A stretch of DNA of 64,000 nucleotides from CAMUQR01 sp963539845 (lineage in GTDB: Bacteria; Patescibacteriota; Saccharimonadia; Saccharimonadales; Saccharimonadaceae), in contig CAUTML010000002.1 in the NCBI GenBank assembly GCA_963539845.1, positions 123,439-187,438 on the forward strand, in the 5' to 3' direction. Within the stretch, counting starts at the first letter, position 1, and every line of letters begins with the position of its first letter. A program made the translations under genes and the position numbers. This document shows, in pieces, positions 1 through 10,065 of this stretch. Under the pieces are notes generated by a model. It did not search any database and had not been told where the DNA came from. It was given only the letters and a program-made list of their open reading frames with translations.

Positions 1-379
1 TTGAGGTAAATCGCTGTAAACCGTCCTCGGCGACGTTGCCTTGGGCGTCGAGCTGGTCTTCGGGCTTAATCACTTCACAATTAGCGTCAACCAGTCCGCG
101 AAACCATTTTGGGATGCCCAGCGGTCCATATTCTTCGCATTTAACAGGGGTGGAGTTGGAGCCTTTGGCTTTATTATCTCTTTTATTCGAAGGATCGTGT
201 TGTTTTTGTGGGTTGGCACTTTTGTTATCTTTTTCTATTTTATTCAAAGGATCGTGTTGTTTTTGGGGATTAGAACTCCTGTATTCTTGATCAGGAGCGG
301 CTAAAACCGGTTGAGACGATAAAAATAACGCTAATCCAGTTAATAATCCTAAAAAGGCTAATTTAACGGGTTTTTTCAT
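1..379 (-). CDS. Secreted protein of the T4SS-like locus, C-terminus cut by window edge
   Basis: An open frame runs from an ATG at 379 off the left edge (about 126 codons visible). It begins with a clear signal peptide (MKKPVKLAFLGLLTGLALFL, cleavage probably after VLA near residue 28). A low-complexity linker follows, containing two copies of NPQKQHDP 19 residues apart, then a Cys-containing segment (VKCEEYGPLG). Its ATG overlaps the TGA stop of the upstream pilin gene (ATGA), so the two are very likely translationally coupled. The position next to a pilin suggests another extracellular component of the same apparatus, but no conserved domain is visible in the part present. Function is unknown. 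Confidence 0.75.
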   Translation of the reverse strand, partial: MKKPVKLAFLGLLTGLALFLSSQPVLAAPDQEYRSSNPQKQHDPLNKIEKDNKSANPQKQHDPSNKRDNKAKGSNSTPVKCEEYGPLGIPKWFRGLVDANCEVIKPEDQLDAQGNVAEDGLQRFTS

Positions 380-912
380 CGGAAAACACCTCCAGGAATT
401 AAGAATTCCAAAATTATAGTCATAAACATAAACAAAATAATACCGATTACCGTGTTTTTAATCATTGTTTTGGCGGTTCTGACTTTTTCGTCGGAATCAC
501 CAGCTGTAGCATAAATCACACCAGCTACAATTATCATCACTACCGCTAATACCCCAATAATTCCATAAAAAATATAAATTGCCCGTTTTAATAGATAAAT
601 AATCTGGTTTTCTTCGCCTTCACTACACTGAATGATTGAAGTTTTAACGTCACCGCATTTTTTACCTTTTCCGGTGTTGTCTGAGGTGTTTGGGGCGGTG
701 TTGTTTTCAGACCGTCGTTGTGTAGTAGTTGAATCTGACGGTTGTGAATTTGATTCTTTATTAGTAGCTCCGGGGACAATTGCATTATGTTCCGCTTCTC
801 TTGGAGTAATAGCCAAAACTGACTGAGACGCCGAAATCAACACCACCCCTGACAAACCAACCATCGTTAGGCCTAAAATGGTAATTTTTAACAGATTAAA
901 TTTATTTTTCAT
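376..912 (-). CDS. Type IV secretion pilin-like protein (VirB2/TrbC type)
   Basis: This 178-residue protein has an N-terminal signal segment (about 1-35), a Ser/Thr/Asn-rich linker (38-82), a small Cys pair (CGDVKTSIIQC) and two hydrophobic helices (about 110-133 and 148-172). The short charged turn between the helices (GDSDEKVRTAKTMI) is typical of VirB2/TrbC pilins and of the T4SS_pilin family common in Candidate Phyla genomes. Family members polymerise or sit in the membrane as the pilus or channel subunit of a type IV secretion system. It is transcribed divergently from the VirB6-like genes, and its TGA overlaps the ATG of the next gene. The family call rests on topology and sequence style and was not tested by a search. 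Confidence 0.75.
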   Translation of the reverse strand: MKNKFNLLKITILGLTMVGLSGVVLISASQSVLAITPREAEHNAIVPGATNKESNSQPSDSTTTQRRSENNTAPNTSDNTGKGKKCGDVKTSIIQCSEGEENQIIYLLKRAIYIFYGIIGVLAVVMIIVAGVIYATAGDSDEKVRTAKTMIKNTVIGIILFMFMTIILEFLIPGGVFR

Positions 913-923
913 ACTTGTTATAA

Positions 924-952
924 ATAATATAATAACTAAAACATTTTAGCAA
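924..952 (-). promoter_or_regulatory. Promoter of the divergent pilin gene
   Basis: On the minus strand, TTGCTA (947-952) is followed after 17 bases by TATTAT (924-929), about 11 bases before the ATG at 912. The resulting leader would be only a few bases long. Confidence 0.5.
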
Positions 953-1010
953 GATATTGACCTATATAGTGGTTATGATTTTCATAATAGCATAAAAAGC
1001 TTTATACTAG

Positions 1011-1039
1011 TTGATTTTTTGGCTCATTTGTGTTATAAT
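1011..1039 (+). promoter_or_regulatory. Promoter of the VirB6-like gene series, leaderless
   Basis: TTGATT (1011-1016) and a perfect TATAAT (1034-1039) are separated by 17 bases. The expected transcription start about 7 bases downstream falls on the ATG at 1046, predicting a leaderless mRNA. Confidence 0.7.
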
Positions 1040-1045
1040 CAAATA

Positions 1046-3784
1046 ATGATGTGGGAGACAAAAACAGACCAGTTCTTGGAGTGGGCGCCACAAGCCGTAA
1101 AATCGGTGTTTTTTGGCGTTTTAGGGGCTGTTTTAGCGACCATTAGCCTTTTTCAGCCAATTTTAGCCCAAAGTGGAGTTTTTAGCTGGCAAGGCGAAAC
1201 TTTGACCTACCACAATCGCCAATTTACCAAACAATCAGTTCAGGGTGAAGAGGGTAAGACTTTTTATGCAGCCAAAGAGGGCAATAAAGCCCATACGTTG
1301 ATTTTTAACGGCAATCCTCGAGAGGCTAAACAGGCGAGCTACGTGGTTTACGACGTTAATGACGATAATCATTTTACCAATCCGCAACATCAAACAGTAG
1401 TTTCAGCCGAAACTGACCAAGAAACCTCGACTACTGAGGTCACCAATGGCAATAATAATAGCAACAGCGCCATTAAAGCCATCAAACCAGAAGGAGGCTC
1501 ATCTTGTTCTGTAGAGGGAATTGGCTGGATTATTTGTCCTGTCATGACCGCCATTTCCAAGGGCTTAGACGGTATGCAAGCGGTTATTGCTGGGTTTATG
1601 GATGTTAAGCCAATCAATACCGATGAAAACACTCTTTTGGTTAAAGCCTGGCAGATGGTTCGCAATATTTCGAACTTAGTCTTTATCCTGGTTTTTTTGG
1701 TGATTATTGTGTCTTATGTGACCAATCGAGGGGTTGATAACTACAACGTCAAAAAAACCCTGCCAAAACTGATTTTAGGGGCATTGATGGTTAATTTATC
1801 GTTCTATATCTGTGCTGTGGCGGTTGATTTGACTAACATTATCGGCCACTCGATCGTTAGTCTATTTCGCGAGCTACAGGCCCAGACTGGCACCACTTAT
1901 ATGGAAATGTCTTGGGCGGAACTGACCACGGCTATTTTGTCGGGAGGGGCGCTGGCAACGGCGGGGTTTGGGACAGCGGTAATTGCAACAGGTAGCGCCA
2001 CTGGTGTTTTGTTGGCGTTAGCTTCGGCACTAGTTAGCGCCTTGATTACGTTAGTTGCTACTATGGTTGTTTTATCCGCTCGTCAGGCTTTGATTATTAT
2101 CCTGATTATCGTTTCGCCGTTAGCTTTTGTGGCAACTTTGATGCCTAATACCGAATCATATTTCACCAAATGGCGCGATATGATGAAAAAATTATTGTTA
2201 TTGTTGCCGATTTTCTCAGTGGTTTATGGCGGTTCACAATTAGCTGGCTGGATTATTATCAGTAGCGCTCATAATATTATTACCATCCTACTAGGCATGA
2301 TTGTTCAAGTAATTCCGTTTTTGATCTTGCCAAAATTAGTAAAAGACAGCGATTCACTACTCGGCAGGCTGTCTGACGGACTAGAAAAAACCGTCTTTAG
2401 CATCTTGCGTACTGGTTCAAAAAACACCTTCAACCGCTACAGCGATGAAGCTCGCCAAAAATATTTATCATCAGAAGCGCCGCGCTACGATTATGCTAAG
2501 CGCCTAACGCAAAAACTCGACCGAGCCAAGCGTGTCAGCGAAGAAAAAGCCGCAGCTTACAAAAAATTATCCGATGCTAAATATTTAAATCTCAAAAGTG
2601 GCGCGACTACAGGACGATACGCTTCAACTCGACTTTTGGAGCAAAAAGCTGAACAAGAGCTAGAAAATGCCAATCTTGAATTAAAAATTATCAACAAAAA
2701 CCATCTAGCTAAGATGTTTTTATCAATCAACAAGAACGAGAAGCGTGACATTAAGTTAGGGCTAGCTGGCTATTCTAAAATTGACAAAGAAATCGCCAAA
2801 GCTTCGCTAATGAATCGCGTTAAACAAAGTGAGGATTTGATGGCAACTGGAGCTCAATCGATGTACTATAACCAAATCGTCCAAAAAGATATCGATATTG
2901 GAGAATATCGCGGTAAAAAACAGAACATCATTCATGCCAGTACTGGTGTTTTTGAAGGGACTGAAGGTTCAGAGGTCAGCGTGGTCAGTAAAATGTTAGC
3001 TACTACCAAAAAAGAGTACCAGGAAGAACTGGGCAATTATCGGACCGCTATGAATGTTTATAAATTATCAACCGATCAATTAAAAGCTATTGTGATGGGT
3101 GATAAAAATAATGGTTACAAACCTGGCAAAGTCAAAGGTCGAGATGATGATGGCAACGAATATGAATTTGACGGAAGCGAATCAGCCGTTTGGGAAGCAG
3201 CAGCTCATAAATTATTCCCATACCGGATTGATTTATTAACTGAATATCTCCGAAATACCGACAGCGTCATCGACAAGACCACTAACAAAAAATACGATCT
3301 GACCTGGAGAACCAAACACTCAACTCAGATAGCTAACTTAATTCGCGATCATAGCTTAGGAAAATCCGCTACTTATCTGGGTAATGTTTCGCCAGAGTTA
3401 ATCGAGCAGGGCGTGATCGGTCGAGACAATATGGCCGCTATTATGCTTAACCAGATAGTTAAAGGTCGTTTTAGTTCTAATGAATTTATTAATCAAGATA
3501 AAGACGCCTTCGAGGCGATTGCTGATTTGATTAAACACCTCGACAGCAATATTCATTTCAACGGTCCTAAGGGACAGTTTAGCGATGGCTCAATTGGCTT
3601 TGGCATTGACGGTCTCACTCGAGATAAATGTATTAAAGGCATGATTAAATATCAAAAAACTATTCATGATGCACTTGATCCAAAGGGTGAAACATTCCGC
3701 CAGCTTAAAGAAGTTCAGGTCGAAAAAATGCGAATGCTTGATCAGGCCCTAGCTAAATACACTAGGGTTTCGCCACTTAAATAA
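1046..3784 (+). CDS. VirB6/TrbL-like polytopic type IV secretion protein, paralogue 1
   Basis: A 912-residue membrane protein. The frame is open back to a TTG at 1019, but that codon lies inside the promoter, so the start is placed at ATG 1046 (ATG 1049 is also possible). It has an N-terminal signal or anchor helix (about 18-40) and a CSVEGIGWIICP motif near residue 155. A multi-helix block follows (about 205-430) with the signature W..VRNISN, RG.DNYNVKKTLPKL and MVNLSFY, then a long, mostly helical charged tail (430-912). The block is shared by the next four genes, which makes them a paralogous family. VirB6/TrbL proteins form the inner-membrane channel of type IV secretion systems. The assignment is by architecture, not database search. 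Confidence 0.7.
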   Translation: MMWETKTDQFLEWAPQAVKSVFFGVLGAVLATISLFQPILAQSGVFSWQGETLTYHNRQFTKQSVQGEEGKTFYAAKEGNKAHTLIFNGNPREAKQASYVVYDVNDDNHFTNPQHQTVVSAETDQETSTTEVTNGNNNSNSAIKAIKPEGGSSCSVEGIGWIICPVMTAISKGLDGMQAVIAGFMDVKPINTDENTLLVKAWQMVRNISNLVFILVFLVIIVSYVTNRGVDNYNVKKTLPKLILGALMVNLSFYICAVAVDLTNIIGHSIVSLFRELQAQTGTTYMEMSWAELTTAILSGGALATAGFGTAVIATGSATGVLLALASALVSALITLVATMVVLSARQALIIILIIVSPLAFVATLMPNTESYFTKWRDMMKKLLLLLPIFSVVYGGSQLAGWIIISSAHNIITILLGMIVQVIPFLILPKLVKDSDSLLGRLSDGLEKTVFSILRTGSKNTFNRYSDEARQKYLSSEAPRYDYAKRLTQKLDRAKRVSEEKAAAYKKLSDAKYLNLKSGATTGRYASTRLLEQKAEQELENANLELKIINKNHLAKMFLSINKNEKRDIKLGLAGYSKIDKEIAKASLMNRVKQSEDLMATGAQSMYYNQIVQKDIDIGEYRGKKQNIIHASTGVFEGTEGSEVSVVSKMLATTKKEYQEELGNYRTAMNVYKLSTDQLKAIVMGDKNNGYKPGKVKGRDDDGNEYEFDGSESAVWEAAAHKLFPYRIDLLTEYLRNTDSVIDKTTNKKYDLTWRTKHSTQIANLIRDHSLGKSATYLGNVSPELIEQGVIGRDNMAAIMLNQIVKGRFSSNEFINQDKDAFEAIADLIKHLDSNIHFNGPKGQFSDGSIGFGIDGLTRDKCIKGMIKYQKTIHDALDPKGETFRQLKEVQVEKMRMLDQALAKYTRVSPLK

Positions 3785-3832
3785 AAACTTACCAGCTTGT
3801 AAAAAACCAACTTTTGCGCCATAATATAGCTA

Positions 3833-6800
3833 ATGCTTAAAAAGGGGATGGTACTAATTAGCACGATTGGATTGGCGCTACTAGCTAATTTGTTTTTAGC
3901 GGTGCCCGCCGTCCAAGGTCTTGAGGTTAACGACAACGGTTGTTTTGTTTTTAATGATCGTCAACCGATTTGTCCTGATAAATATTGTTTGCCCGGAATG
4001 GCCAGTTGTAGCAATGATGGCAATCGCTGTTATTGTAAAACTCGAACTTTAGCCAATTCTAGCAAAAATAAGTCCTGCGAAGTCATCTTCGGCTCAAAAA
4101 TGGTTTATGAAACCAACAACAAAAATCACACCGTTTATCTCTACGGCGGAATCTGGTCACAAATAGCCACCCTAGCACCCAACAGTCAGCATTTAAAACA
4201 AATCAACGGCGAACTGGCGATTGTTTTTAAACAAGCCTACGGTAAAGTTTATCGAACTTCTTTTTTGACTGATTTATATAAATCTGTTGAGATATCTAAA
4301 GCGATTAATAACGCTAAAAACAAAGGCGCAACATTAGATCCTGGTTTAGATATTATGATAGCCATCGATGTTGATATCGATCAAATCACCGGAGTCGGCT
4401 ACGTGTCCAATCCGCGCTATGAAATCGGCGACCCCAAATCCAATCCAGCCACCAGTAGTCGAAATACGTCTTGTGCTCATCGACAAACCGGCGATAGTCC
4501 TTTCTTTTTGAAATATTCGGCCCTCAACCGCGACCCTTACGATGATCATGACAATCTCAATCCATGCACTTTTCCATCATATATTATGTCTTTAGCGATA
4601 TTTGGTCGCGAATATCGTCTTTGGTTTGCAACTCCGCCCAAGATACCTTTAACCAAAAATTGCACCACTAACACCAAGAATTTCTTTTTTAAAGATCATA
4701 CTGATATTCATTTAATGGTAGCCAACGCCATCACCCCTCAGGGTGAAAAGCGTAAAGTTTATTTAATGCGCCCCGAGAATTTTTTGCTAGGAGAAATTTT
4801 TGACGGCAAAAACCATCAAGAAAAACTCCAACGCGTTCGCCAATTTTGCAACCAATCAGATTTATGCCAGGGTGATACTCAGTCGCCAGGTTGCAAACTG
4901 TGCAGTTCAAAAATCTTAGATAAATTAGATAACAACTCGGGTAAAACCTTATCTCAAATTGCGCAAGAGCTTTTGATCAAACAAGACCAAGCTGGCTGTG
5001 ACATAGTTGATACTGGCGCTGATTTTGCGTCTAGTGACCAGAGCAATAATTCTAACAACATCCCTAAAACAGACGAAGAAAAGTCCCTAGACAAACAATT
5101 ACCGGCTGGAATTGTCAATATCTGCGATCAAAACCAACCTAGCTCCGCCAACCGCCTCAAATGCAAAAAATTCTCATTAAAATGTTACATCGACAACCTT
5201 TCGGAAATAGAACCAGTTAGTATGTGTGATCAACTTACTGGTCAGTTAACTTCTAGTCGCTGGATGATTTGCGCCAGCACTAATTTATTATCATCAGGCG
5301 CCAGTAAATCCGGTAAGTTTTTAGACGGCTTTTTCCGTTTGAATTCTTCTGATTTTTTCCGTAATAAAACTTTTTTACAAGCTTGGTCGGTCTCTAAAAA
5401 TATTTGTAATATTTTGTTGGTTTTGGTGATGATGTGGATTATTTTTTCCCAAGTAACTGGCTATGGATTATCGAATTATAGTATTAAAAAAATGTTACCG
5501 AAGCTAATCGTGGCGATTATTTTGATTAATCTTTCGATGATTTTATCGCAGTTGGCGGTTGATCTGTCAAATATCGCGGGTCGGGGATTATTCTTGTTAT
5601 TTGATGATTTTGCAAAAGCCCTGAAAATTTCTGGTTTATCAAAGGTTAGTTTTTCGACAATCGCACTGTCTACGCTCAGTTCTACTGGTCTTTTCTTGAT
5701 TTTGGGCGGATTAGTGCTGTTATTACCTGTTTTGGTGGTAATTATCATCGGAATGCTATTTGTGGCGATTTTGCTCAGTATTCGCCACGCTTTAGTAGTG
5801 ATTTTGATTTTGTCGATGCCATTTGCGATTATCGCTGGCATTCTGACTAATACTCAACGCTTGTTCCAATTTTGGGCTAAAAATTTCTTTAACGTTTTGA
5901 TTATTTATCCTATTGTTGGTTTGATGTTCGGATCGGGGAAATTTATCAAAATATTACTTTTGGCAGTCGCTAAAGGTAATGCCAATCTTCAGCTTGTGGC
6001 CTTGGCGGTGCCAATTCTGTTAACTTCTGCCACACCATTTGTAATGCTGATGATTACCAAAGGCTTAGGCGCTCTCAATAGTTTCTTACAAAAATCGATG
6101 CGCTGGTCGATGACTACCGGTCAACAAGTCGCCAGAAATAGTGATTTCAATCAAGCTGTCAAAGCTAATCAAGAGCATTTCTGGTTACGCTCTAAATTTA
6201 TCGATAAAACCTTAGGCAATAGAACTTTAAACAACGCTTTTTTGGGAGCTGGCAACTCCGCCTTGCGTCGCCGAGTTCAAAAACGCGCCTCAATCCAAAA
6301 TTTATACAAAGACATTGTCAATTCCGACACGGCGCTCCTCAATGCTTTTCATGCTAACGGCGGAGTGGCTAGTGGTCAATCCTACAACAGTCTCAATCAA
6401 AATCAACAAGAACGCTATCGACAATTAGCTAGTCTTGGAGCGTTTAAAGATAGCGGATTTTATGAAACTTCACTGAAAATCCTAGCGTCGGAAGGTGGTG
6501 GTTTGTCAAATGACTGTTCTGAGCTTAGTACTATTTTAGATAATGCTCAAAAACAGAATGTCGAAACAGCTGCTTTAGTTTCCAGTCTAACTGTAGCTAG
6601 TAAAATTGCTGAAAAAGCCGGTAATTCGTTTACCTCAGGAGTGATGGGTTATGCCAAAAAACAGATTGAAGAACAGATTGAAAAACAGGATAAAGACCAA
6701 TCCAAAGATCAAACTGAAACAACAACCTCCAGCACTCCACAGACGCAAAAACTACCACAATCACAAGACATTAAGATTGATTTTACGTCAGATACTGCCA

Positions 6801-7204
6801 AAAATGGCATAACTAATGAAATTAAAAAAGCATTGGGCAAAGTCCCACCGTCTAAATTTAACGATGCTGATTTTTTCCATGAAATTAGTAACGCCGACAA
6901 TACTAAAACACGCATACCGAACTTAGCACTAGAGGCTGTAAAAGACCGCATCAAAAAAGGTGTTTCTAAAGACGAAGAGAGCGGAAAAGTTGATCTAAAA
7001 AGCAGTTATATCAGCGTTATTGGCAACTATTATTCGCAAATTCCGTTGGGTATTCGCTCCACCATCGATCCTGTGATTATTGAGACTGTTAATGACGCCT
7101 TCTCCACTAACAACAATCTGCCCGAAACTAATTTCGCTACAGCTGAAGAAGCTCTAATTGTAGCCGATTTATTAACACGAACCATCGGAGGCAAAATCAG
7201 ATGA
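3833..7204 (+). CDS. VirB6/TrbL-like polytopic type IV secretion protein, paralogue 2
   Basis: With 1123 residues this is the largest of the five paralogues. A signal peptide (about 1-28) precedes an unusually long Cys-rich region (30-490, with segments such as CLPGMASCSNDGNRCYC), presumably outside the membrane. The family membrane block follows (520-755) with QVTGYGLSNYSIKKMLPKL and LINLSMI. The C-terminal 370 residues are soluble and include a Gln/Lys/Thr-rich linker (about 945-985). A -10-like hexamer (CATAAT 3820-3825 or TAATAT 3822-3827) with TTGTAA at 3798 lies 5-7 bases before the ATG, so the gene may have its own leaderless promoter. Its stop overlaps the next start by 4 bases. Confidence 0.7.
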   Translation: MLKKGMVLISTIGLALLANLFLAVPAVQGLEVNDNGCFVFNDRQPICPDKYCLPGMASCSNDGNRCYCKTRTLANSSKNKSCEVIFGSKMVYETNNKNHTVYLYGGIWSQIATLAPNSQHLKQINGELAIVFKQAYGKVYRTSFLTDLYKSVEISKAINNAKNKGATLDPGLDIMIAIDVDIDQITGVGYVSNPRYEIGDPKSNPATSSRNTSCAHRQTGDSPFFLKYSALNRDPYDDHDNLNPCTFPSYIMSLAIFGREYRLWFATPPKIPLTKNCTTNTKNFFFKDHTDIHLMVANAITPQGEKRKVYLMRPENFLLGEIFDGKNHQEKLQRVRQFCNQSDLCQGDTQSPGCKLCSSKILDKLDNNSGKTLSQIAQELLIKQDQAGCDIVDTGADFASSDQSNNSNNIPKTDEEKSLDKQLPAGIVNICDQNQPSSANRLKCKKFSLKCYIDNLSEIEPVSMCDQLTGQLTSSRWMICASTNLLSSGASKSGKFLDGFFRLNSSDFFRNKTFLQAWSVSKNICNILLVLVMMWIIFSQVTGYGLSNYSIKKMLPKLIVAIILINLSMILSQLAVDLSNIAGRGLFLLFDDFAKALKISGLSKVSFSTIALSTLSSTGLFLILGGLVLLLPVLVVIIIGMLFVAILLSIRHALVVILILSMPFAIIAGILTNTQRLFQFWAKNFFNVLIIYPIVGLMFGSGKFIKILLLAVAKGNANLQLVALAVPILLTSATPFVMLMITKGLGALNSFLQKSMRWSMTTGQQVARNSDFNQAVKANQEHFWLRSKFIDKTLGNRTLNNAFLGAGNSALRRRVQKRASIQNLYKDIVNSDTALLNAFHANGGVASGQSYNSLNQNQQERYRQLASLGAFKDSGFYETSLKILASEGGGLSNDCSELSTILDNAQKQNVETAALVSSLTVASKIAEKAGNSFTSGVMGYAKKQIEEQIEKQDKDQSKDQTETTTSSTPQTQKLPQSQDIKIDFTSDTAKNGITNEIKKALGKVPPSKFNDADFFHEISNADNTKTRIPNLALEAVKDRIKKGVSKDEESGKVDLKSSYISVIGNYYSQIPLGIRSTIDPVIIETVNDAFSTNNNLPETNFATAEEALIVADLLTRTIGGKIR

Positions 7205-10026
7205 GAAAAATTCGTTTGGTTATTTTAGCGATTTTATTAGCGATTACCGCGACCATAACACCAGTTACGGCCAAAGAAGACCAGAGCGGGGGAGACGGTG
7301 CTATCGATCAAGAAACTGTCGATCGCCGGCTCTATACTGAGTTTGAAGATGTGTCGCAGTATATTGAGTTTAGCCGAGTTTGGTTGAGTTTATGTCCTAA
7401 ACTAATCAATCTTCCGCCAGATCAGCGCGACCAATATACCCGCAGTTTAAGCAAAGACCAACAAGAATTAGCTCCCAAAATCTGCACTACTAATAACCAA
7501 ATTAATGTCAAAATCTTTTTGAAATATTTATTAGTCATTAATATTTATGGTAGCGTTGATATTAAGCATAATGATTATAATTTGCCAGGAGCTGAAATTA
7601 AAGCTGGTGGTAGCCATCATGATAGCACCTACGTTACTAAAATCATCTTCTTCAATAATGGCGTCAATCAGTATGTTAGCAGTGCCAATTCCAACGAGAC
7701 AGCTCAGGAAATTTTTAGAACAATTGTTAAAAATGAATACATCAATAAGACCGTTGAGAAAATCATCAACTCTTGTCAGTCAACCACCAAAGATGGTTTT
7801 CGTGATTGTAATAATTTGTTAAATATTGATGCGTTTATCGATAATCACAATATCTTTTCTCGACAATCCCGGGAACAAACTTATCTGCAACAAATGCATT
7901 TTAACGCCTTGAGCAATGCTAATATTGTCTCTGAAATCAAGACTGATTTGGATAAATTTAAATTTCAAGGCATCACTGACGAATTTCGCCAGCAACAGCT
8001 CATTCCGACCTTAAATTTTGCGACGAATAATGACCTGAATTTGCCAGAAATCACACCAGCGAAGTCCGACGTTTACCCCGATCCCGCACCAAGAGGCACA
8101 TTTGGCAGGTTTTTGATCAACGCCCTGAAACTTGGCACTCATATTGCCGATATAACTTACAAAATTATCGCTCAATGGTTTTTAAATATTAAACCCGATC
8201 TGTTTACCGCCAATGATTCCGTAAACGTCTGGTCGGCATTTCGCAATATTACTAATATTGGTTTTGTGTTAACTTTTTTGTTGATTGTTGCTTCTCAGCT
8301 AACCGGGCGTGGCTTATCCAATTACCAAGCTAAAGTAATGTTACCAAAATTATTGGTAGCTATCGTGCTAGTTAATTTATCGTATCTAGCCACTCAAATA
8401 ATTATTGATTTATCTAATATTATCAGCAAAAATATTTACCAGTTGTTGGTTAATCCCGACAGCATTAACGGCAATTTTCGAACTATTTATGAGATTTATG
8501 CTAATAAACGAGGTAGCATCGCTGATATTTTGGGTATTGTGTTGATGATTTTTGCATCGGGTTTTGTGCTACTGTCGACCTTTTTGAATATTCTTTTACT
8601 GACCATTCGAGATGCGGTGGTGGTGGTTTTAGTGGTAATCTCACCACTAGCGATGCTTTCAGCGGTACTACCTCGGCTGGATAGTTTGTTTAAACAATGG
8701 TGGCGAATGTTGGTTAATATGATTGCCATTTCGCCGTTAATTAGCGCCTTGATTGGTGGGGCAATTTTGGTTGATTTTGTGGTAAGCGATAGCGGGGTAG
8801 ACGCCGGATTGATTGCTTTTTTGTCAGCCAAACTAGCTATGAGCGGAACATTAATCGCTTGTCCTTTTATCGTTTTTAAAACTATGAGAAAAGTCGATGC
8901 GCTAGTCACATTTACTGACAATCGAGTAGCCAATCGAGTTCCATTCTTGATTAGAGATGAAGATCCGCTGGATTATAGTCGACGCGCTTACAAATGGCTA
9001 AATAATCTGCCTTTTAGGAGAGTTTCAAAAGCCCAACGGCAATTCGATCGCAATCAACGCAGAGCTTCCAGACAAGGCCGATTCTGGGCACTTAGCGCTA
9101 GCCAAGCGCGTCAATCTTTAAACAAAAACATTAACCTTACTTCTGCCGATTTTAGCCGTCAAGAATCCGCTAGTATGATCGATTCTTTTTATGATTATTA
9201 TAAAAATGACCTCAAAACCGATAACCTCAGGACCTACCAGCATAAATTAGCCAATTACGGCACTAACAAAGACGCGATGTTGGCTCTAGCGCTCAGTTAC
9301 GCTAAAGATTCCTCAAATCAGGGCCAAACTAACGTTAATTTTATTCTAAAAGCCCTCTACAACGCTAAATCCGCTGGCGCCTCACAAGCCAAGCTAAATC
9401 ACACTTTTGAGGCGGTTTTGACAGAATTTAAACAACGGTCTGATTTTCGCTCAATTGGTTTATTAAAAGCTAATTTTGAGCACAACAACAATCAGCATGG
9501 CGAGTTTGATAGCCAACAACTTGCGCAAGCCGACCAAGCCACTGCCGACGCCGAACACCAAGAATTCCAAGAAACTATTTACAAACATACCAAACAATCA
9601 CTTAATGAATTGCAAATCGGCAACAAGGACACTAACCAGATCGTTAGCTTATTAGACGGTACCGTCATCAAACGTGGCTCGGTTGCCAATCAAGCATTTA
9701 TTGACCATATCACAGAAGATAAAAGCGCCCGCGATAGCTTATTTAATGCTTATCATCAACTCAGCGTTGAGGCGCAGAATCAATTGGGCGCTGACACTGA
9801 ATTATTAAACAAATTACGCGATATGACCACTATTTCTTCGTCTACGTTAACTGGCAATTTAGATGATATTGACGTTCCTGACATATCGTCAGTATTTTCC
9901 ACTGATAACCCTGAATCAAGAACCAAAATACTACATAGTGCCTTAAACCAGCGTAATGCTGAAATTGAAGCTCTAAAACAACAAATTTTAGACGGTATCA
10001 AACAAAATAATCAGAATAGTCAATAA
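7201..10026 (+). CDS. VirB6/TrbL-like polytopic type IV secretion protein, paralogue 3
   Basis: This 941-residue protein starts inside the stop of the previous gene (ATGA overlap), which implies coupled translation and co-assembly. It has a signal peptide (1-24, ending near PVTA) and an extracytoplasmic region (25-330). The conserved membrane block (about 344-566) carries QLTGRGLSNYQAKVMLPKLL, LVNLSYL and ISPLAMLSAVLPRLD. The tail is helical and charged (570-941). The membrane block is the one shared with the other four large genes. It probably forms part of a multi-subunit inner-membrane channel. The N-terminal ectodomain has no recognisable family resemblance. Confidence 0.7.
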   Translation: MRKIRLVILAILLAITATITPVTAKEDQSGGDGAIDQETVDRRLYTEFEDVSQYIEFSRVWLSLCPKLINLPPDQRDQYTRSLSKDQQELAPKICTTNNQINVKIFLKYLLVINIYGSVDIKHNDYNLPGAEIKAGGSHHDSTYVTKIIFFNNGVNQYVSSANSNETAQEIFRTIVKNEYINKTVEKIINSCQSTTKDGFRDCNNLLNIDAFIDNHNIFSRQSREQTYLQQMHFNALSNANIVSEIKTDLDKFKFQGITDEFRQQQLIPTLNFATNNDLNLPEITPAKSDVYPDPAPRGTFGRFLINALKLGTHIADITYKIIAQWFLNIKPDLFTANDSVNVWSAFRNITNIGFVLTFLLIVASQLTGRGLSNYQAKVMLPKLLVAIVLVNLSYLATQIIIDLSNIISKNIYQLLVNPDSINGNFRTIYEIYANKRGSIADILGIVLMIFASGFVLLSTFLNILLLTIRDAVVVVLVVISPLAMLSAVLPRLDSLFKQWWRMLVNMIAISPLISALIGGAILVDFVVSDSGVDAGLIAFLSAKLAMSGTLIACPFIVFKTMRKVDALVTFTDNRVANRVPFLIRDEDPLDYSRRAYKWLNNLPFRRVSKAQRQFDRNQRRASRQGRFWALSASQARQSLNKNINLTSADFSRQESASMIDSFYDYYKNDLKTDNLRTYQHKLANYGTNKDAMLALALSYAKDSSNQGQTNVNFILKALYNAKSAGASQAKLNHTFEAVLTEFKQRSDFRSIGLLKANFEHNNNQHGEFDSQQLAQADQATADAEHQEFQETIYKHTKQSLNELQIGNKDTNQIVSLLDGTVIKRGSVANQAFIDHITEDKSARDSLFNAYHQLSVEAQNQLGADTELLNKLRDMTTISSSTLTGNLDDIDVPDISSVFSTDNPESRTKILHSALNQRNAEIEALKQQILDGIKQNNQNSQ

Positions 10027-10030
10027 TCAA

Positions 10031-10059
10031 TTGTAAAATAATCATAAATCAAGCATAAT
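10031..10059 (+). promoter_or_regulatory. Promoter of paralogue 4, leaderless
   Basis: TTGTAA (10031-10036) and CATAAT (10054-10059) are 17 bases apart, and the ATG at 10066 lies 6 bases after the -10. It sits in the only sizeable gap between the large genes. Confidence 0.55.
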
Positions 10060-10065
10060 AATAAT

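Noticed and set aside
5476..5841. Antisense 121-codon frame opposite the membrane block of VirB6-like paralogue 2
   Set aside because: Its composition mirrors the helices on the coding strand and it has no ribosome site. The same applies to similar antisense frames at 8496-8933 and 13376-13774.
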